This document shows positions 1-7,768 of a stretch of DNA of 19,353 bases, piece by piece. How positions within the stretch are numbered: position 1 is the first letter of the stretch; each line of letters starts with the position of its first letter. The notes beneath the pieces were generated by a model. It was not told where the DNA came from, ran no database searches, and saw only the letters and a program-made list of their open reading frames with translations. Source of the stretch: an uncultured Microbacteriaceae bacterium (GTDB lineage Bacteria; Actinomycetota; Actinomycetes; Actinomycetales; Microbacteriaceae); NCBI GenBank assembly GCA_934661165.1, contig CAKUJB010000023.1:1-19353 (forward strand). The letters run 5' to 3'. A program made the position numbers and the translations under genes.

Positions 1-2159
1 TCGTCAAGCACGCGGGCGTGCTCGACGAGGCGGCGCCCCCGCTCGCCGAGCGCGCCAATGTGCTCCACGCCGGCACCGACGTCGTGCGGGGCACCGCGCG
101 GCTGCTCGTCACCGGCACGGGGAGTGCGACCGAGATCGGCCGCATCGCGGTGCTCCTCGAGCGGGTCGAGCGCCGGCCCTCGCCGCTGACGACCGAGCTG
201 CAGCGGCTCGTCACGGTCTGCAGCATCGTCGCCTGGGTCGTCGTCGCACTCATCGTCGCGATCGGGCTGGTGCGCGGGCTGCCGGTGTCGCAGCTCCTGC
301 TGCTCGCGATCGCCGTCGCCGTCTCGGCGATCCCGAGCGGGATGCCGACCTTCGTCCAGGTCATCCTCGCCTCGGCCGCCGGCCGCCTCGCCGAGCGTCA
401 CGCGGTCGTCAAGGACCTGAGCGACGTCGAGACGCTCGGCGCGACGTCCCAGATCGTCACGGACAAGACGGGCACCCTCACCCGCAACGAGATGGTGGTC
501 AGGGCCATCGTCCTCGACGGGCACCGCTTCGCCGTCGAGGGCGACGGCTATGCGCGCACGGGCCGTGTCCTCGCCCCGGCCGGGGTCGAGGTCCCCGATC
601 TCACGGCGATCGGCTACGCCCTGTGCCTCGTCTCCGATGCGACGGTGTCGGCGGAGGGCGTCGTCGTCGGCGACCCGACCGAGGCCGCGATGGTCGTCCT
701 CGCGGGCAAGCTCGGGATCGACGAGACGCTGAGTCGCGCCGAGTACCCGCGGCTGGCCGAGCAGCCCTTCGACTCGGACCTCAAGTTCATGGCGACCTGG
801 CATCGCGTGCCGTGGCAGAGCGCCGACCGAGTCATCGGCCTCGTGAAGGGCGCGCCCGACGTCATCCTCGCCCGGTCGACGGCCGACGAGGCGACGAGGC
901 GGACGTGGCTCGCGCGCAACGAGGAGCTCGCGGCGGACGGGCTGCGCGTGCTGGCCCTCGCGATGCGCGTCGAGGCGGACGAATCACTGCGCACGATCCA
1001 GGCGGACCCGCTCGCGGCGGTCGACCGGCTCGACCTCGTCGCGCTCGTCGGCTTGATCGACCCGCTGCGGCCGAGCGCCGCCGATGCGGTCGCGCAGGCG
1101 CGCTCGGCCGGCATCGACGTCCGGATGGCCACGGGAGACCACGCGGTGACGGGGGCGGCGATCGGGCGCGAGCTCGGGCTCGGCCCGGGGGCGATCGCGG
1201 GCACGGAGTTCCAGGCCCTCAGCGACGCGCAGCTCGCCGCACGGCTCGATCACCTCCACGTCATCGGCCGGTCCACGCCGGACGACAAGCTGCGGCTCGT
1301 CACCGCCCTGCAGGCGCGGGGCGAGGTCGTCGCGATGACGGGGGACGCGGTCAACGACGCCGCCGGCATCAAGGCGGCCGATGTCGGCGTCGCGATGGGC
1401 AGCGGCGCCGAGGTCACGAAGCAGGCCGCGCGGATCGTGCTCACCGACGACGACTTCGGATCGCTCGTCGCGGGCATCCGCGCCGGTCGGGAGACCTACG
1501 ACCGGATCGTCGCCTACGTCGGATTCCAGACGACGACGCTCCTCGCGCTCGTCCTGCTCTATCTCGCCGCCTCCGCCTTCGACATCGGGCAGGGCGAGGT
1601 CATGCCCCCGCTCATGGTCGTCACGATCGCCTTCGTCTTCGCGACGCTCCCGGTCATCATGATCGTGCGCGATCGATCGGCCGCGGACCTCATGTCGCGG
1701 CGACCGCGCGATGTCCGCAAGCCCCTCGCCTCCGCCGCGGCGCTCGGGCGCTGGGCGATCTGGGGCGCCGTCCTCTTCGGCGCGGCCATCACCGCGCTGC
1801 TCATCGCCCCCGACGAGCCGCGGCAGGGCGTGCCGAGCACGGCGGCGACCATGGTCTTCGCGACGCTCGCCATCGCGATGACCCTCGGCGGTCTCGCCTG
1901 GCGGCGGGAGACGGAGCCCGGCTGGCGCGCACCCGTCTGGCCGCCGCTGCTGTGGGCGGTCGCGCCCATCGCCTACCTCGTGCTCACGACCGAACTGCCG
2001 CTGCTGCGCGAGCTGCTCGGGACGGTCGCGCTCGAGCCCCGGCAGTGGCTCGCCTGCGCACTCCTCGGACTCGCGCTGCCGGCCGCGATCGAGGCCACGA
2101 AGGCCGTGCGCCGGGTCCTCGCGCGGCGCGAGCGCGCCTCGCGGGCATGGGAGGATTGA
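1..2159 (+). CDS. P-type cation-transporting ATPase, 5'-truncated by the window
   Basis: The frame is open from base 3, so the N-terminus, the TGES actuator motif and helices M1-M2 lie upstream. Numbering residues from the GTG at 18, I see M3 and M4 (about 45-120), the phosphorylation motif DKTGTLT (Asp149), the nucleotide-domain KGAPD (Lys277), TGD (372-374) and the hinge motif GDAVND (Asp443, Asp447). Six more helices (M5-M10) follow to about residue 700. The enzyme should couple ATP hydrolysis to cation movement across the cytoplasmic membrane. Two ion-site segments differ from classical P2 calcium pumps. M4 has PSGMP (106-110) instead of PEGLP, and M6 reads roughly AFVFATLPVIMIV, without the usual N..D pair. 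The ion is therefore unclear. The hinge lacks the usual GDGxNDxP form but keeps both Asp residues. It ends 3 nt before aroC and carries the aroC ribosome binding site in its last codons. Confidence 0.93.
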   Translation, partial: VKHAGVLDEAAPPLAERANVLHAGTDVVRGTARLLVTGTGSATEIGRIAVLLERVERRPSPLTTELQRLVTVCSIVAWVVVALIVAIGLVRGLPVSQLLLLAIAVAVSAIPSGMPTFVQVILASAAGRLAERHAVVKDLSDVETLGATSQIVTDKTGTLTRNEMVVRAIVLDGHRFAVEGDGYARTGRVLAPAGVEVPDLTAIGYALCLVSDATVSAEGVVVGDPTEAAMVVLAGKLGIDETLSRAEYPRLAEQPFDSDLKFMATWHRVPWQSADRVIGLVKGAPDVILARSTADEATRRTWLARNEELAADGLRVLALAMRVEADESLRTIQADPLAAVDRLDLVALVGLIDPLRPSAADAVAQARSAGIDVRMATGDHAVTGAAIGRELGLGPGAIAGTEFQALSDAQLAARLDHLHVIGRSTPDDKLRLVTALQARGEVVAMTGDAVNDAAGIKAADVGVAMGSGAEVTKQAARIVLTDDDFGSLVAGIRAGRETYDRIVAYVGFQTTTLLALVLLYLAASAFDIGQGEVMPPLMVVTIAFVFATLPVIMIVRDRSAADLMSRRPRDVRKPLASAAALGRWAIWGAVLFGAAITALLIAPDEPRQGVPSTAATMVFATLAIAMTLGGLAWRRETEPGWRAPVWPPLLWAVAPIAYLVLTTELPLLRELLGTVALEPRQWLACALLGLALPAAIEATKAVRRVLARRERASRAWED
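2149..2154 (+). promoter_or_regulatory. Ribosome binding site of aroC
   Basis: GGGAGG lies 8 nt before the aroC ATG, inside the last codons of the upstream ATPase gene. It fixes the aroC start at 2163 and suggests translation from a shared transcript. Confidence 0.7.
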
Positions 2160-2162
2160 GGC

Positions 2163-3356
2163 ATGCTGCGCTGGCTGACTGCGGGGGAGTCGCACGGACC
2201 CGAGCTCATCGCGATCCTTGAGGGGATGCCGGCGGGCGTGCCGATCCTCCCGGAGGACATCCAGGCCGACCTCAGGCGGCGCACGCTCGGCTACGGGCGC
2301 GGCGCGCGCATGGGCTTCGAGCAGGACGAGCTCACGATCTCGGGCGGCATCCGCTTCGGCGCGACCATGGGCTCGCCCGTCGCGCTGCGCATCGGCAACA
2401 CGGAGTGGCCGCGCTGGGTCGACGTCATGAGCGCGACCCCCGTCGACCCGGCGACGCTGCCGAAGGGTCGCGGCGCCCCGCTCACGCGACCCCGCCCCGG
2501 CCACGCCGACCTCGCCGGCATGCAGAAGTACGACTTCGCCGAGGCGCGCAACGTGCTCGAGCGGGCGTCGGCGCGCGAGACCGCGGCGCGCGTCGCGCTC
2601 GGGGCGGTCGCCCGCGCATTCCTCGCCGAGCTCGGCATCCGTCTCGTGAGCCACACGCTCGCGATCGAGACGGTCCGCGTGCCGGATGACTACGCCTATC
2701 CGGTGCCGGAGGACGTCGCGCGACTCGACGCCGACCCGCTGCGCTGCACCGACCCGGCGACCTCGCAGGCGATGGTCGAGCGCATCGACCGCGCGCACGA
2801 CGAGGCCGACACGCTCGGCGGCGTCGTCGAGGTGCTCGCCTACGGCCTCCCGCCCGGGCTCGGGTCGTACACGCACTGGGACCGACGGCTCGACGCGCAG
2901 CTCGCCGCCGGGATCATGGGCATCCAGGCGGTCAAGGGCGTCGAGGTCGGCGACGGCTTCGAGACGACCCGGCGCCCCGGCTCCGCCGCGCACGACGAGA
3001 TGGTGCGGGAGGCGGGCGGCATCGAGCGGCTCACGGACCGCGCGGGCGGCACCGAGGGCGGCATGTCGACGGGCACCGTGCTCCGGGTGCGCGCGGCGAT
3101 GAAGCCGATCTCGACGGTGCCGCGGGCGCTGCGCACGGTCGATGTCGCCAGCGGCGAGGCCGCACAGGCCCACCACCAGCGCTCCGACGTCTGCGCCGTC
3201 CCCGCGGCGGGCGTCGTCGCGGAGGCGATGGTCGCGCTCGTGCTCGCGAATGCGGTGCTCGAGAAGTTCGGCGGCGACTCGATCGGCGAGACGCGCCGCA
3301 ACCTCGAGTCGTACCTCGCGGCCATTCCCGACGAGCTCCGCACGATCGGCGACTGA
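2163..3356 (+). CDS. aroC: Chorismate synthase
   Basis: Chorismate synthase converts 5-enolpyruvylshikimate-3-phosphate to chorismate with reduced FMN, the last step of the common aromatic pathway. The 397-residue product has the usual length. It starts with the diagnostic GESHG (8-12), then has the RPGHADL segment (His114) followed by MQKYDFAEARNVLERASARE. The third signature, HHQRSDVCAVP, comes near residue 340, before a C-terminal helix ending the conserved core. The ATG at 2163 is supported by GGGAGG 8 nt upstream, and the protein begins directly with the conserved strand, as is normal for the family. It is the first of three aro genes (aroC-aroK-aroB) with almost no spacing, and it follows the ATPase stop by 3 nt. 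Confidence 0.97.
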   Translation: MLRWLTAGESHGPELIAILEGMPAGVPILPEDIQADLRRRTLGYGRGARMGFEQDELTISGGIRFGATMGSPVALRIGNTEWPRWVDVMSATPVDPATLPKGRGAPLTRPRPGHADLAGMQKYDFAEARNVLERASARETAARVALGAVARAFLAELGIRLVSHTLAIETVRVPDDYAYPVPEDVARLDADPLRCTDPATSQAMVERIDRAHDEADTLGGVVEVLAYGLPPGLGSYTHWDRRLDAQLAAGIMGIQAVKGVEVGDGFETTRRPGSAAHDEMVREAGGIERLTDRAGGTEGGMSTGTVLRVRAAMKPISTVPRALRTVDVASGEAAQAHHQRSDVCAVPAAGVVAEAMVALVLANAVLEKFGGDSIGETRRNLESYLAAIPDELRTIGD

Positions 3357-3359
3357 GCG

Positions 3360-3875
3360 GTGGGCGCCGTCGTCGTGCTCATCGGCGCCCCGGGTGCGGG
3401 GAAGACGAAGACGGGCAAGCGCGTCGCGCGCGCCCTCGGGGTGCCGCACATCGACACCGACAAGGTCATCACCCAGGCGCACGGCCCGGTGACGGAGATC
3501 TTCGCGACGCACGGGGAGGCCCGGTTCCGCGAGCTCGAGCGGGAGGCGGTCGCCGAGGCGCTCGAGCAGGACGCCGTCGTCTCGCTCGGCGGGGGCGCGG
3601 TGCTCGACCCGCGGACCCGCGAGGCGCTGCGCGGCCGCCCGGTCGTCCAGCTCACGGTCTCGAAGTCGGGGATCCTCGAACGGCTCGCGGAGGCGGGCCC
3701 CGAGGCGATCGAGAAGCGCCCGCTGCTGCGGGACGGCGGCCCCGAGGCGTGGGAGCGTCTCGTCGCCGCCCGGCAGTCCATCTACGACGAGGTCGCGACG
3801 ACGACGATCGACACCTCGCACCGTCCGTTCGATGTCGTCGCCGAGGAGGTGCTCGCATGGCTCAGGAGCCGATGA
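3360..3875 (+). CDS. aroK: Shikimate kinase
   Basis: Shikimate kinase phosphorylates shikimate at the 3-hydroxyl with ATP. The 171-residue product has the Walker A loop GAPGAGKT (9-16), the shikimate-binding Asp in IDTD (33-35), the Arg in EARFRELE (about 56-58), the LGGGAV motif (77-82) and the lid segment EKRPLL with its Arg. The GTG start at 3360 lies 3 nt after the aroC stop. No strong Shine-Dalgarno is visible, so coupled re-initiation is likely. The C-terminus overlaps the chosen aroB start by 19 nt. All three aro genes probably share one transcript. Confidence 0.96.
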   Translation: MGAVVVLIGAPGAGKTKTGKRVARALGVPHIDTDKVITQAHGPVTEIFATHGEARFRELEREAVAEALEQDAVVSLGGGAVLDPRTREALRGRPVVQLTVSKSGILERLAEAGPEAIEKRPLLRDGGPEAWERLVAARQSIYDEVATTTIDTSHRPFDVVAEEVLAWLRSR

Positions 3876-4981
3876 GCCCGGACCCGACCGTCATCGAGGT
3901 CGCGGGGGAGCGCCCGTATCGGGTGCTCGTCGGGCGCGACCTGCTCGGCCGACTGCCGGAGGCCCTCGGGCCCGGCGTCGCGAAGGCGCTCGTCGTCCAC
4001 CCGCCGACGCTCGGCGCGCGGGCGGAGGCGCTGCGGAGCCTGCTCGCCGAGGCGACGGGCATCGAGGTGCTGCTCGCCGAGATCCCCGACGCCGAGGCCG
4101 CGAAGCGCGTCGAGGTCGCCGCGTTCTGCTGGGAGGTGCTCGGCAAGTCCGACTTCACGCGCAGCGACGCGATCATCGGCCTCGGCGGCGGCGCGGCGAC
4201 GGACCTTGCGGGCTTCGTCGCGGCGACATGGCTGCGCGGCATCGCGGTCGTGCAGATCCCGACCACGGTGCTCGGCATGGTCGACGCCGCGGTCGGCGGC
4301 AAGACCGGCATCAACACCGCGGAGGGCAAGAACCTCGTCGGCGCGTTCTGGGCGCCGCGCGCCGTGCTCTGCGACCTCGACCTGCTCGACACGCTGCCGC
4401 GCAACGAGCTGCTCGCGGGCTACGCCGAGGTCGTCAAGTGCGGCTTCATCCAGGATCCCCGGATCCTCGAGCTCGTCGAGGCGGACGCAGCGCGGGCGAC
4501 GGACCCCGCGACGCCGGAGTTCCGCGAATGCGTCGAGCGCGCCATCGCGGTGAAGGCCCGCGTCGTCGGGGAGGACTTCACCGAGCAGGGCCTGCGCGAG
4601 ATCCTCAACTACGGGCACACGCTCGGCCACGCCATCGAGCACACCGAGCGCTACACCTGGCGCCACGGCGCGGCGGTGTCGATCGGCATGGTCTTCGCCG
4701 CGGAGCTCTCGCGGATGACCCGCGGGCTCGCCGACGACGCCGTCGAGCGCCACCGTCGCATTCTGCGATCGCTCGGGCTGCCGGTGAGCTACCCGGGCGA
4801 TCGCTGGGCGCACCTCCTCGGGGTCATGCGGCGCGACAAGAAGTCCCGCGGCGCGATGCTCCGCTTCGTCGGGCTCGACGAGGTCGGTCGTCCGACGACG
4901 ATCGAGGGGCCGGAGGAGTCGCTCCTGTACGCGGCCTACCAGAACATCGCCGAGGAGTCCGGCGAGGACGGCCATCCCTAG
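3857..4981 (+). CDS. aroB: 3-dehydroquinate synthase
   Basis: AroB cyclises DAHP to 3-dehydroquinate using NAD+ and a divalent metal. The frame is open further upstream, but ATG 3857 has AGGAGG seven bases before it and gives 374 residues, normal for the family. ATG 3872 overlaps the aroK stop as ATGA and is the alternative; it would shorten the protein by five residues. Visible motifs are LGGGAATDLAGFVAATWLRG (NAD-binding region), the GGKTGIN segment, and the metal ligands Glu191 in YAEVVKCG, His254 in YGHTLGHAIEH and His270 in RHGAAV. It is the last gene of aroC-aroK-aroB. Its TAG stop is also the first half of the -10 hexamer proposed for the next gene. Confidence 0.96.
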   Translation: MAQEPMSPDPTVIEVAGERPYRVLVGRDLLGRLPEALGPGVAKALVVHPPTLGARAEALRSLLAEATGIEVLLAEIPDAEAAKRVEVAAFCWEVLGKSDFTRSDAIIGLGGGAATDLAGFVAATWLRGIAVVQIPTTVLGMVDAAVGGKTGINTAEGKNLVGAFWAPRAVLCDLDLLDTLPRNELLAGYAEVVKCGFIQDPRILELVEADAARATDPATPEFRECVERAIAVKARVVGEDFTEQGLREILNYGHTLGHAIEHTERYTWRHGAAVSIGMVFAAELSRMTRGLADDAVERHRRILRSLGLPVSYPGDRWAHLLGVMRRDKKSRGAMLRFVGLDEVGRPTTIEGPEESLLYAAYQNIAEESGEDGHP

Positions 4982-4984
4982 ACT
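4979..4984 (+). promoter_or_regulatory. Candidate leaderless -10 element of the HIT-phoH-era operon
   Basis: TAGACT is followed by exactly 6 bases and then the ATG of the HIT gene. This spacing would put the transcript start at or next to the A of ATG. The first three bases are the aroB stop codon. No clear -35 is visible. No good Shine-Dalgarno precedes the ATG, which favours leaderless translation. Confidence 0.6.
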
Positions 4985-4990
4985 GGTCGC

Positions 4991-5347
4991 ATGCCGAGCA
5001 TCTTCGAACGGATCATCGCCCGCGAGCTGCCCGCGGACATCCTCTACGAGGACGACCTCGTCATCGCGATCCGGGATATCGCGCCGCGCGCGCCGGTCCA
5101 CCTCCTCGTCGTGCCGAAGACGGCTGCGCACGAGAACGTCGTCGAGCTCGCCGCGGGCGACCCGGCGCTGCTCGCGCACGTCGTCTCGGTGGCCAAGGAG
5201 CTCGCCGCCGAGCACACGGGCGGCGAGTTCCGTCTCGTCTTCAACACCGGCGCCCGTGCCGGCCAGAGCGTCTTCCACGTGCACGCCCACGTGCTCGGCA
5301 CCGCGGACGGCTCGACGCTGAACGAGGACACACTTGGCGAGTTCTGA
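4991..5347 (+). CDS. HIT-family nucleotide hydrolase (HinT-like)
   Basis: The 118-residue protein is a typical Hint-branch histidine-triad hydrolase. It has the start MPSIFERIIARELPADILYE, the PVHLLVVPK strand and the C-terminal triad in FHVHAHVLG (His-x-His-x-His). Family members hydrolyse purine nucleoside phosphoramidates and acyl-adenylates in the cytoplasm; the physiological substrate here is unknown. ATG 4991 matches the conserved N-terminus and sits at the expected distance from a TAGACT -10. In many actinobacteria this gene directly precedes phoH, as here. Its last 14 bases overlap the chosen phoH start. Confidence 0.93.
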   Translation: MPSIFERIIARELPADILYEDDLVIAIRDIAPRAPVHLLVVPKTAAHENVVELAAGDPALLAHVVSVAKELAAEHTGGEFRLVFNTGARAGQSVFHVHAHVLGTADGSTLNEDTLGEF

Positions 5348-6371
5348 TCCCGCCGCGGCCCCGGAGCAGGCCTCGACCGAGATCGAGGTCGACGGGCTCG
5401 CGATGGTGCGGCTGCTCGGCCCCCAGGACCGGCTGCTGCGCACGATCGAGCGTCAGGTGCCGTCTGTGCGCGTCTCGGTCCGCGGCAACCTCGTCCGGCT
5501 CGCGGGGGAGGCCGGCGACGTCGCGCTCGCCCGCGCGCTCGTCCAGGAGCTCATCACGATGGTCCGCGACGGCGTCGAGCTCGACGAGCTCGGCGTCACG
5601 ACGAGCCGGCGTGTGCTCGAGCAGGGCGGCACGCCGTCCCAGGCGCTCGGCGAGGCGATCCTCACGAGCCGCGGCCGGACGATCCGCGCGAAGACCCCCG
5701 GTCAGCGCGCGTACGTCGAGGCGATCGAGGCGCACACCGTCGTCTTCGGGATCGGCCCCGCCGGCACGGGCAAGACGTACCTCGCGATGGCCAAGGCCGT
5801 CCAGGCGCTGCAGCGCAAGGAGGTCGACCGGATCATCCTGAGCCGGCCCGCGATCGAGGCCGGCGAGCGGCTCGGCTTCCTGCCCGGCACGCTCACGGAC
5901 AAGATCGACCCGTACCTCCGACCGCTCTACGACGCGCTCAACGAGATGCTCGACCCCGAGGTCGTCCCGAAGCTCCTGGCGACGGGCGTCGTCGAGGTCG
6001 CGCCGCTCGCGTACATGCGCGGTCGGACGCTCAACAACTCGTTCGTCATCCTCGACGAGGCGCAGAACACCTCGCCCGAGCAGATGAAGATGTTCCTCAC
6101 CCGCCTCGGCTTCGGCTCGAAGATGGTCGTCACGGGGGACATCACGCAGGTCGACCTGCCGGCCGGCGCGAGCGGGCTGCGGCTCGTGACCGAGATCCTC
6201 GATGGCATCGATGACATCGCGTTCAGTCGGCTCGGGTCCGAGGACGTCGTGCGGCACACGCTCGTCGGCCGCATCGTCGACGCGTACACCGCCTACGATG
6301 CGAAGCAGCAGGCGAAGCAGCACCGGCAGCAGCAGTCGGTCATCAAGCAGCGCAGCGGAAGGCGAGCATGA
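5334..6371 (+). CDS. phoH: PhoH-like ATPase
   Basis: PhoH-family proteins are cytoplasmic ATPases linked to RNA metabolism. The gene's neighbours ybeY and era are also RNA/ribosome factors. The 345-residue product has an N-terminal small domain (about 20-105) and then the P-loop GPAGTGKT (141-148, Lys147). Walker B is VILDEAQN (Asp241, Glu242), followed by the typical VVTGDITQVDLP segment. The start is a rare TTG with GAGGA five bases upstream, inside the end of the HIT gene. The only other nearby starts (ATG 5403 or the following GTG) would remove about 23 residues including the IEVDGL strand, so I prefer TTG. The C-terminal 20 residues are Gln/Lys/Arg-rich and probably disordered. The stop overlaps the ybeY start as ATGA. 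Confidence 0.95.
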   Translation: MASSDPAAAPEQASTEIEVDGLAMVRLLGPQDRLLRTIERQVPSVRVSVRGNLVRLAGEAGDVALARALVQELITMVRDGVELDELGVTTSRRVLEQGGTPSQALGEAILTSRGRTIRAKTPGQRAYVEAIEAHTVVFGIGPAGTGKTYLAMAKAVQALQRKEVDRIILSRPAIEAGERLGFLPGTLTDKIDPYLRPLYDALNEMLDPEVVPKLLATGVVEVAPLAYMRGRTLNNSFVILDEAQNTSPEQMKMFLTRLGFGSKMVVTGDITQVDLPAGASGLRLVTEILDGIDDIAFSRLGSEDVVRHTLVGRIVDAYTAYDAKQQAKQHRQQQSVIKQRSGRRA

Positions 6372-6829
6372 CCGTCGAGATCAACAACGAATCCGGCGTC
6401 GCCGTGGACGAAGCGGCGGTGCAGCGACTCGTCGTGCACGTGCTCGACCAGCTCCACGTCCACCCCGAGGCGGAGCTCGCCGTCGTCTTCGTCGACGAGG
6501 GCGCCATGGAGGCGCTCCACGTGCAGTGGATGGACGAGCCCGGCCCCACCGACGTGCTGAGCTTCCCCATGGACGAGCTGCGACCCGGGACCGAGGACGA
6601 GCCGACCCCGGCCGGGCTCCTCGGCGACATCGTCGTCTGCCCGCAGGTCGCGCACGCCCAGGCGGAGTCCGCGGGGCACAGCGCGAAGGACGAGATCCTC
6701 CTGCTGTGCTGCCACGGCCTGCTCCACCTCCTCGGCTTCGATCACGGCACGGCTGAGGAGGAGCAGGAGATGTTCGAGCTGCAGCGCGACCTCCTCGTGG
6801 GCTTCGCCCTCGCCGAGCGGAAGCGCTGA
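6368..6829 (+). CDS. ybeY: Endoribonuclease / rRNA maturation factor YbeY
   Basis: YbeY is a zinc-dependent single-strand endoribonuclease involved in 16S rRNA 3'-end maturation and ribosome quality control. The 153-residue product carries the diagnostic zinc motif HGLLHLLGFDH (His116, His120, His126), preceded by the conserved TDVLSFPMD and LLGDIVVCP segments. ATG 6368 overlaps the phoH stop as ATGA, indicating translational coupling. Two adjacent Cys just before the zinc motif (LLLCCHG) are not ligands of the known site. The gene lies between phoH and a CBS-domain gene, a classical arrangement. Confidence 0.96.
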   Translation: MTVEINNESGVAVDEAAVQRLVVHVLDQLHVHPEAELAVVFVDEGAMEALHVQWMDEPGPTDVLSFPMDELRPGTEDEPTPAGLLGDIVVCPQVAHAQAESAGHSAKDEILLLCCHGLLHLLGFDHGTAEEEQEMFELQRDLLVGFALAERKR

Positions 6830-6832
6830 GAC

Positions 6833-7768
6833 GTGTCCGATCCGAGCGGGTGGCAGCGCATCACCGACCCCATCGGGCGCGCGCTGCTGCGGCTCGGCGC
6901 GACGCTGCGGATGGGCTCCCGCGAGCAGGGCGTCCAGCTCGTGTCGGTCGTCGACGAGGCGGCCGAGCAGGAGGTGCTCGAGGATGAGACGCAGGAGCTC
7001 ATCCACTCGGTCTTCGAGTTCGGCGAGACCGTCGTGCGCGAGGTGATGGTGCCCCGCACCGACATGGTGACGATCGGCGCCGCGGAGGACGTCGAGGCGG
7101 CGATCGACCGCTTCATCGCGAGCGGCGTGTCGCGGATGCCCGTCCTCGGGGAGGACGCGGACGACGTCGTGGGCGTGCTGCATCTGCGCGACATCCTCCG
7201 TGCCGGGGATCGCACGGCACTCGAGCTCGCCCGGCCCCCCGCATTCGTCCCGGAGTCGCAGAAGGCCGATGAGCTGCTGCGCCAGATGCAGCGGGAGCGC
7301 TTCCACCTCGCCCTCGTCGTCGACGAGTACGGCGGGATTGCCGGGCTCGTCACGATGGAGGACCTCATCGAGGAGCTTGTCGGCGAGATCTCCGACGAGC
7401 ACGACCGCGACGCGCCCGAGCTCGTCGAGCTGCCAGGCGACCGGGTGCGGGTCGCCGCGCGGTACAACATCGAGGACCTCGGCGAGCACTTCGGCCTCGA
7501 GCTCGAGGACGACGAGGTCGACTCCGTCGGCGGGCTCCTCGCGAAGGCCCTCGGCCGCCTGCCGCTGCCTGGCGCGAGCGCTTCCGTGAGCGGGCTCGTC
7601 CTCACCGCGGATCGGGTCGAGGGGCGACGGCTGCGCACCGTCCTCGTCGAGCGCGATGAGGCGCTCATCGCCGCCGAGGCGGCCTTCCCGCCCGAGGAGC
7701 CGCGGCGACGCCTCCGCGAGCGGGTGCGCACGGGCCAGGTCCCCGTCGTCGAGGAGGAGCGGCCGTGA
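6833..7768 (+). CDS. CorC/HlyC-type CBS-domain protein without a membrane domain
   Basis: The product (311 residues, GTG start three bases after the ybeY stop) begins with about 45 variable residues. The conserved linker EQEVLEDETQELIHSVFEFG and VVREVMVPRTDM lead into two CBS domains (about 65-185; MPVLGEDADDVVGVLHLRD and ALVVDEYGGIAGLVTMEDLIEE are clear). A C-terminal CorC_HlyC domain (about 200-285) follows. The family is linked to Mg2+/Co2+ homeostasis. Many actinobacterial homologues next to ybeY carry an N-terminal DUF21 domain with several membrane helices. None is present here: the N-terminus is polar and lacks a hydrophobic stretch, so the protein should be cytoplasmic like E. coli CorC (YbeX). 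The stop overlaps the era start as GTGA. Confidence 0.92.
   Translation: MSDPSGWQRITDPIGRALLRLGATLRMGSREQGVQLVSVVDEAAEQEVLEDETQELIHSVFEFGETVVREVMVPRTDMVTIGAAEDVEAAIDRFIASGVSRMPVLGEDADDVVGVLHLRDILRAGDRTALELARPPAFVPESQKADELLRQMQRERFHLALVVDEYGGIAGLVTMEDLIEELVGEISDEHDRDAPELVELPGDRVRVAARYNIEDLGEHFGLELEDDEVDSVGGLLAKALGRLPLPGASASVSGLVLTADRVEGRRLRTVLVERDEALIAAEAAFPPEEPRRRLRERVRTGQVPVVEEERP

Noticed and set aside
984..3821. A 945-codon open frame on the minus strand, opposite the ATPase, aroC and aroK.
   Set aside because: It is composed largely of Arg, Asp, Gly and Ala and shows no recognisable motif. Three well-conserved plus-strand genes explain the DNA. Long antisense frames are expected when third positions are nearly all G/C.
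3749..3856. N-terminal extension of aroB back to 3749.
   Set aside because: It would lie within conserved aroK sequence. The ATG at 3857 has an excellent AGGAGG site and gives the normal family length.
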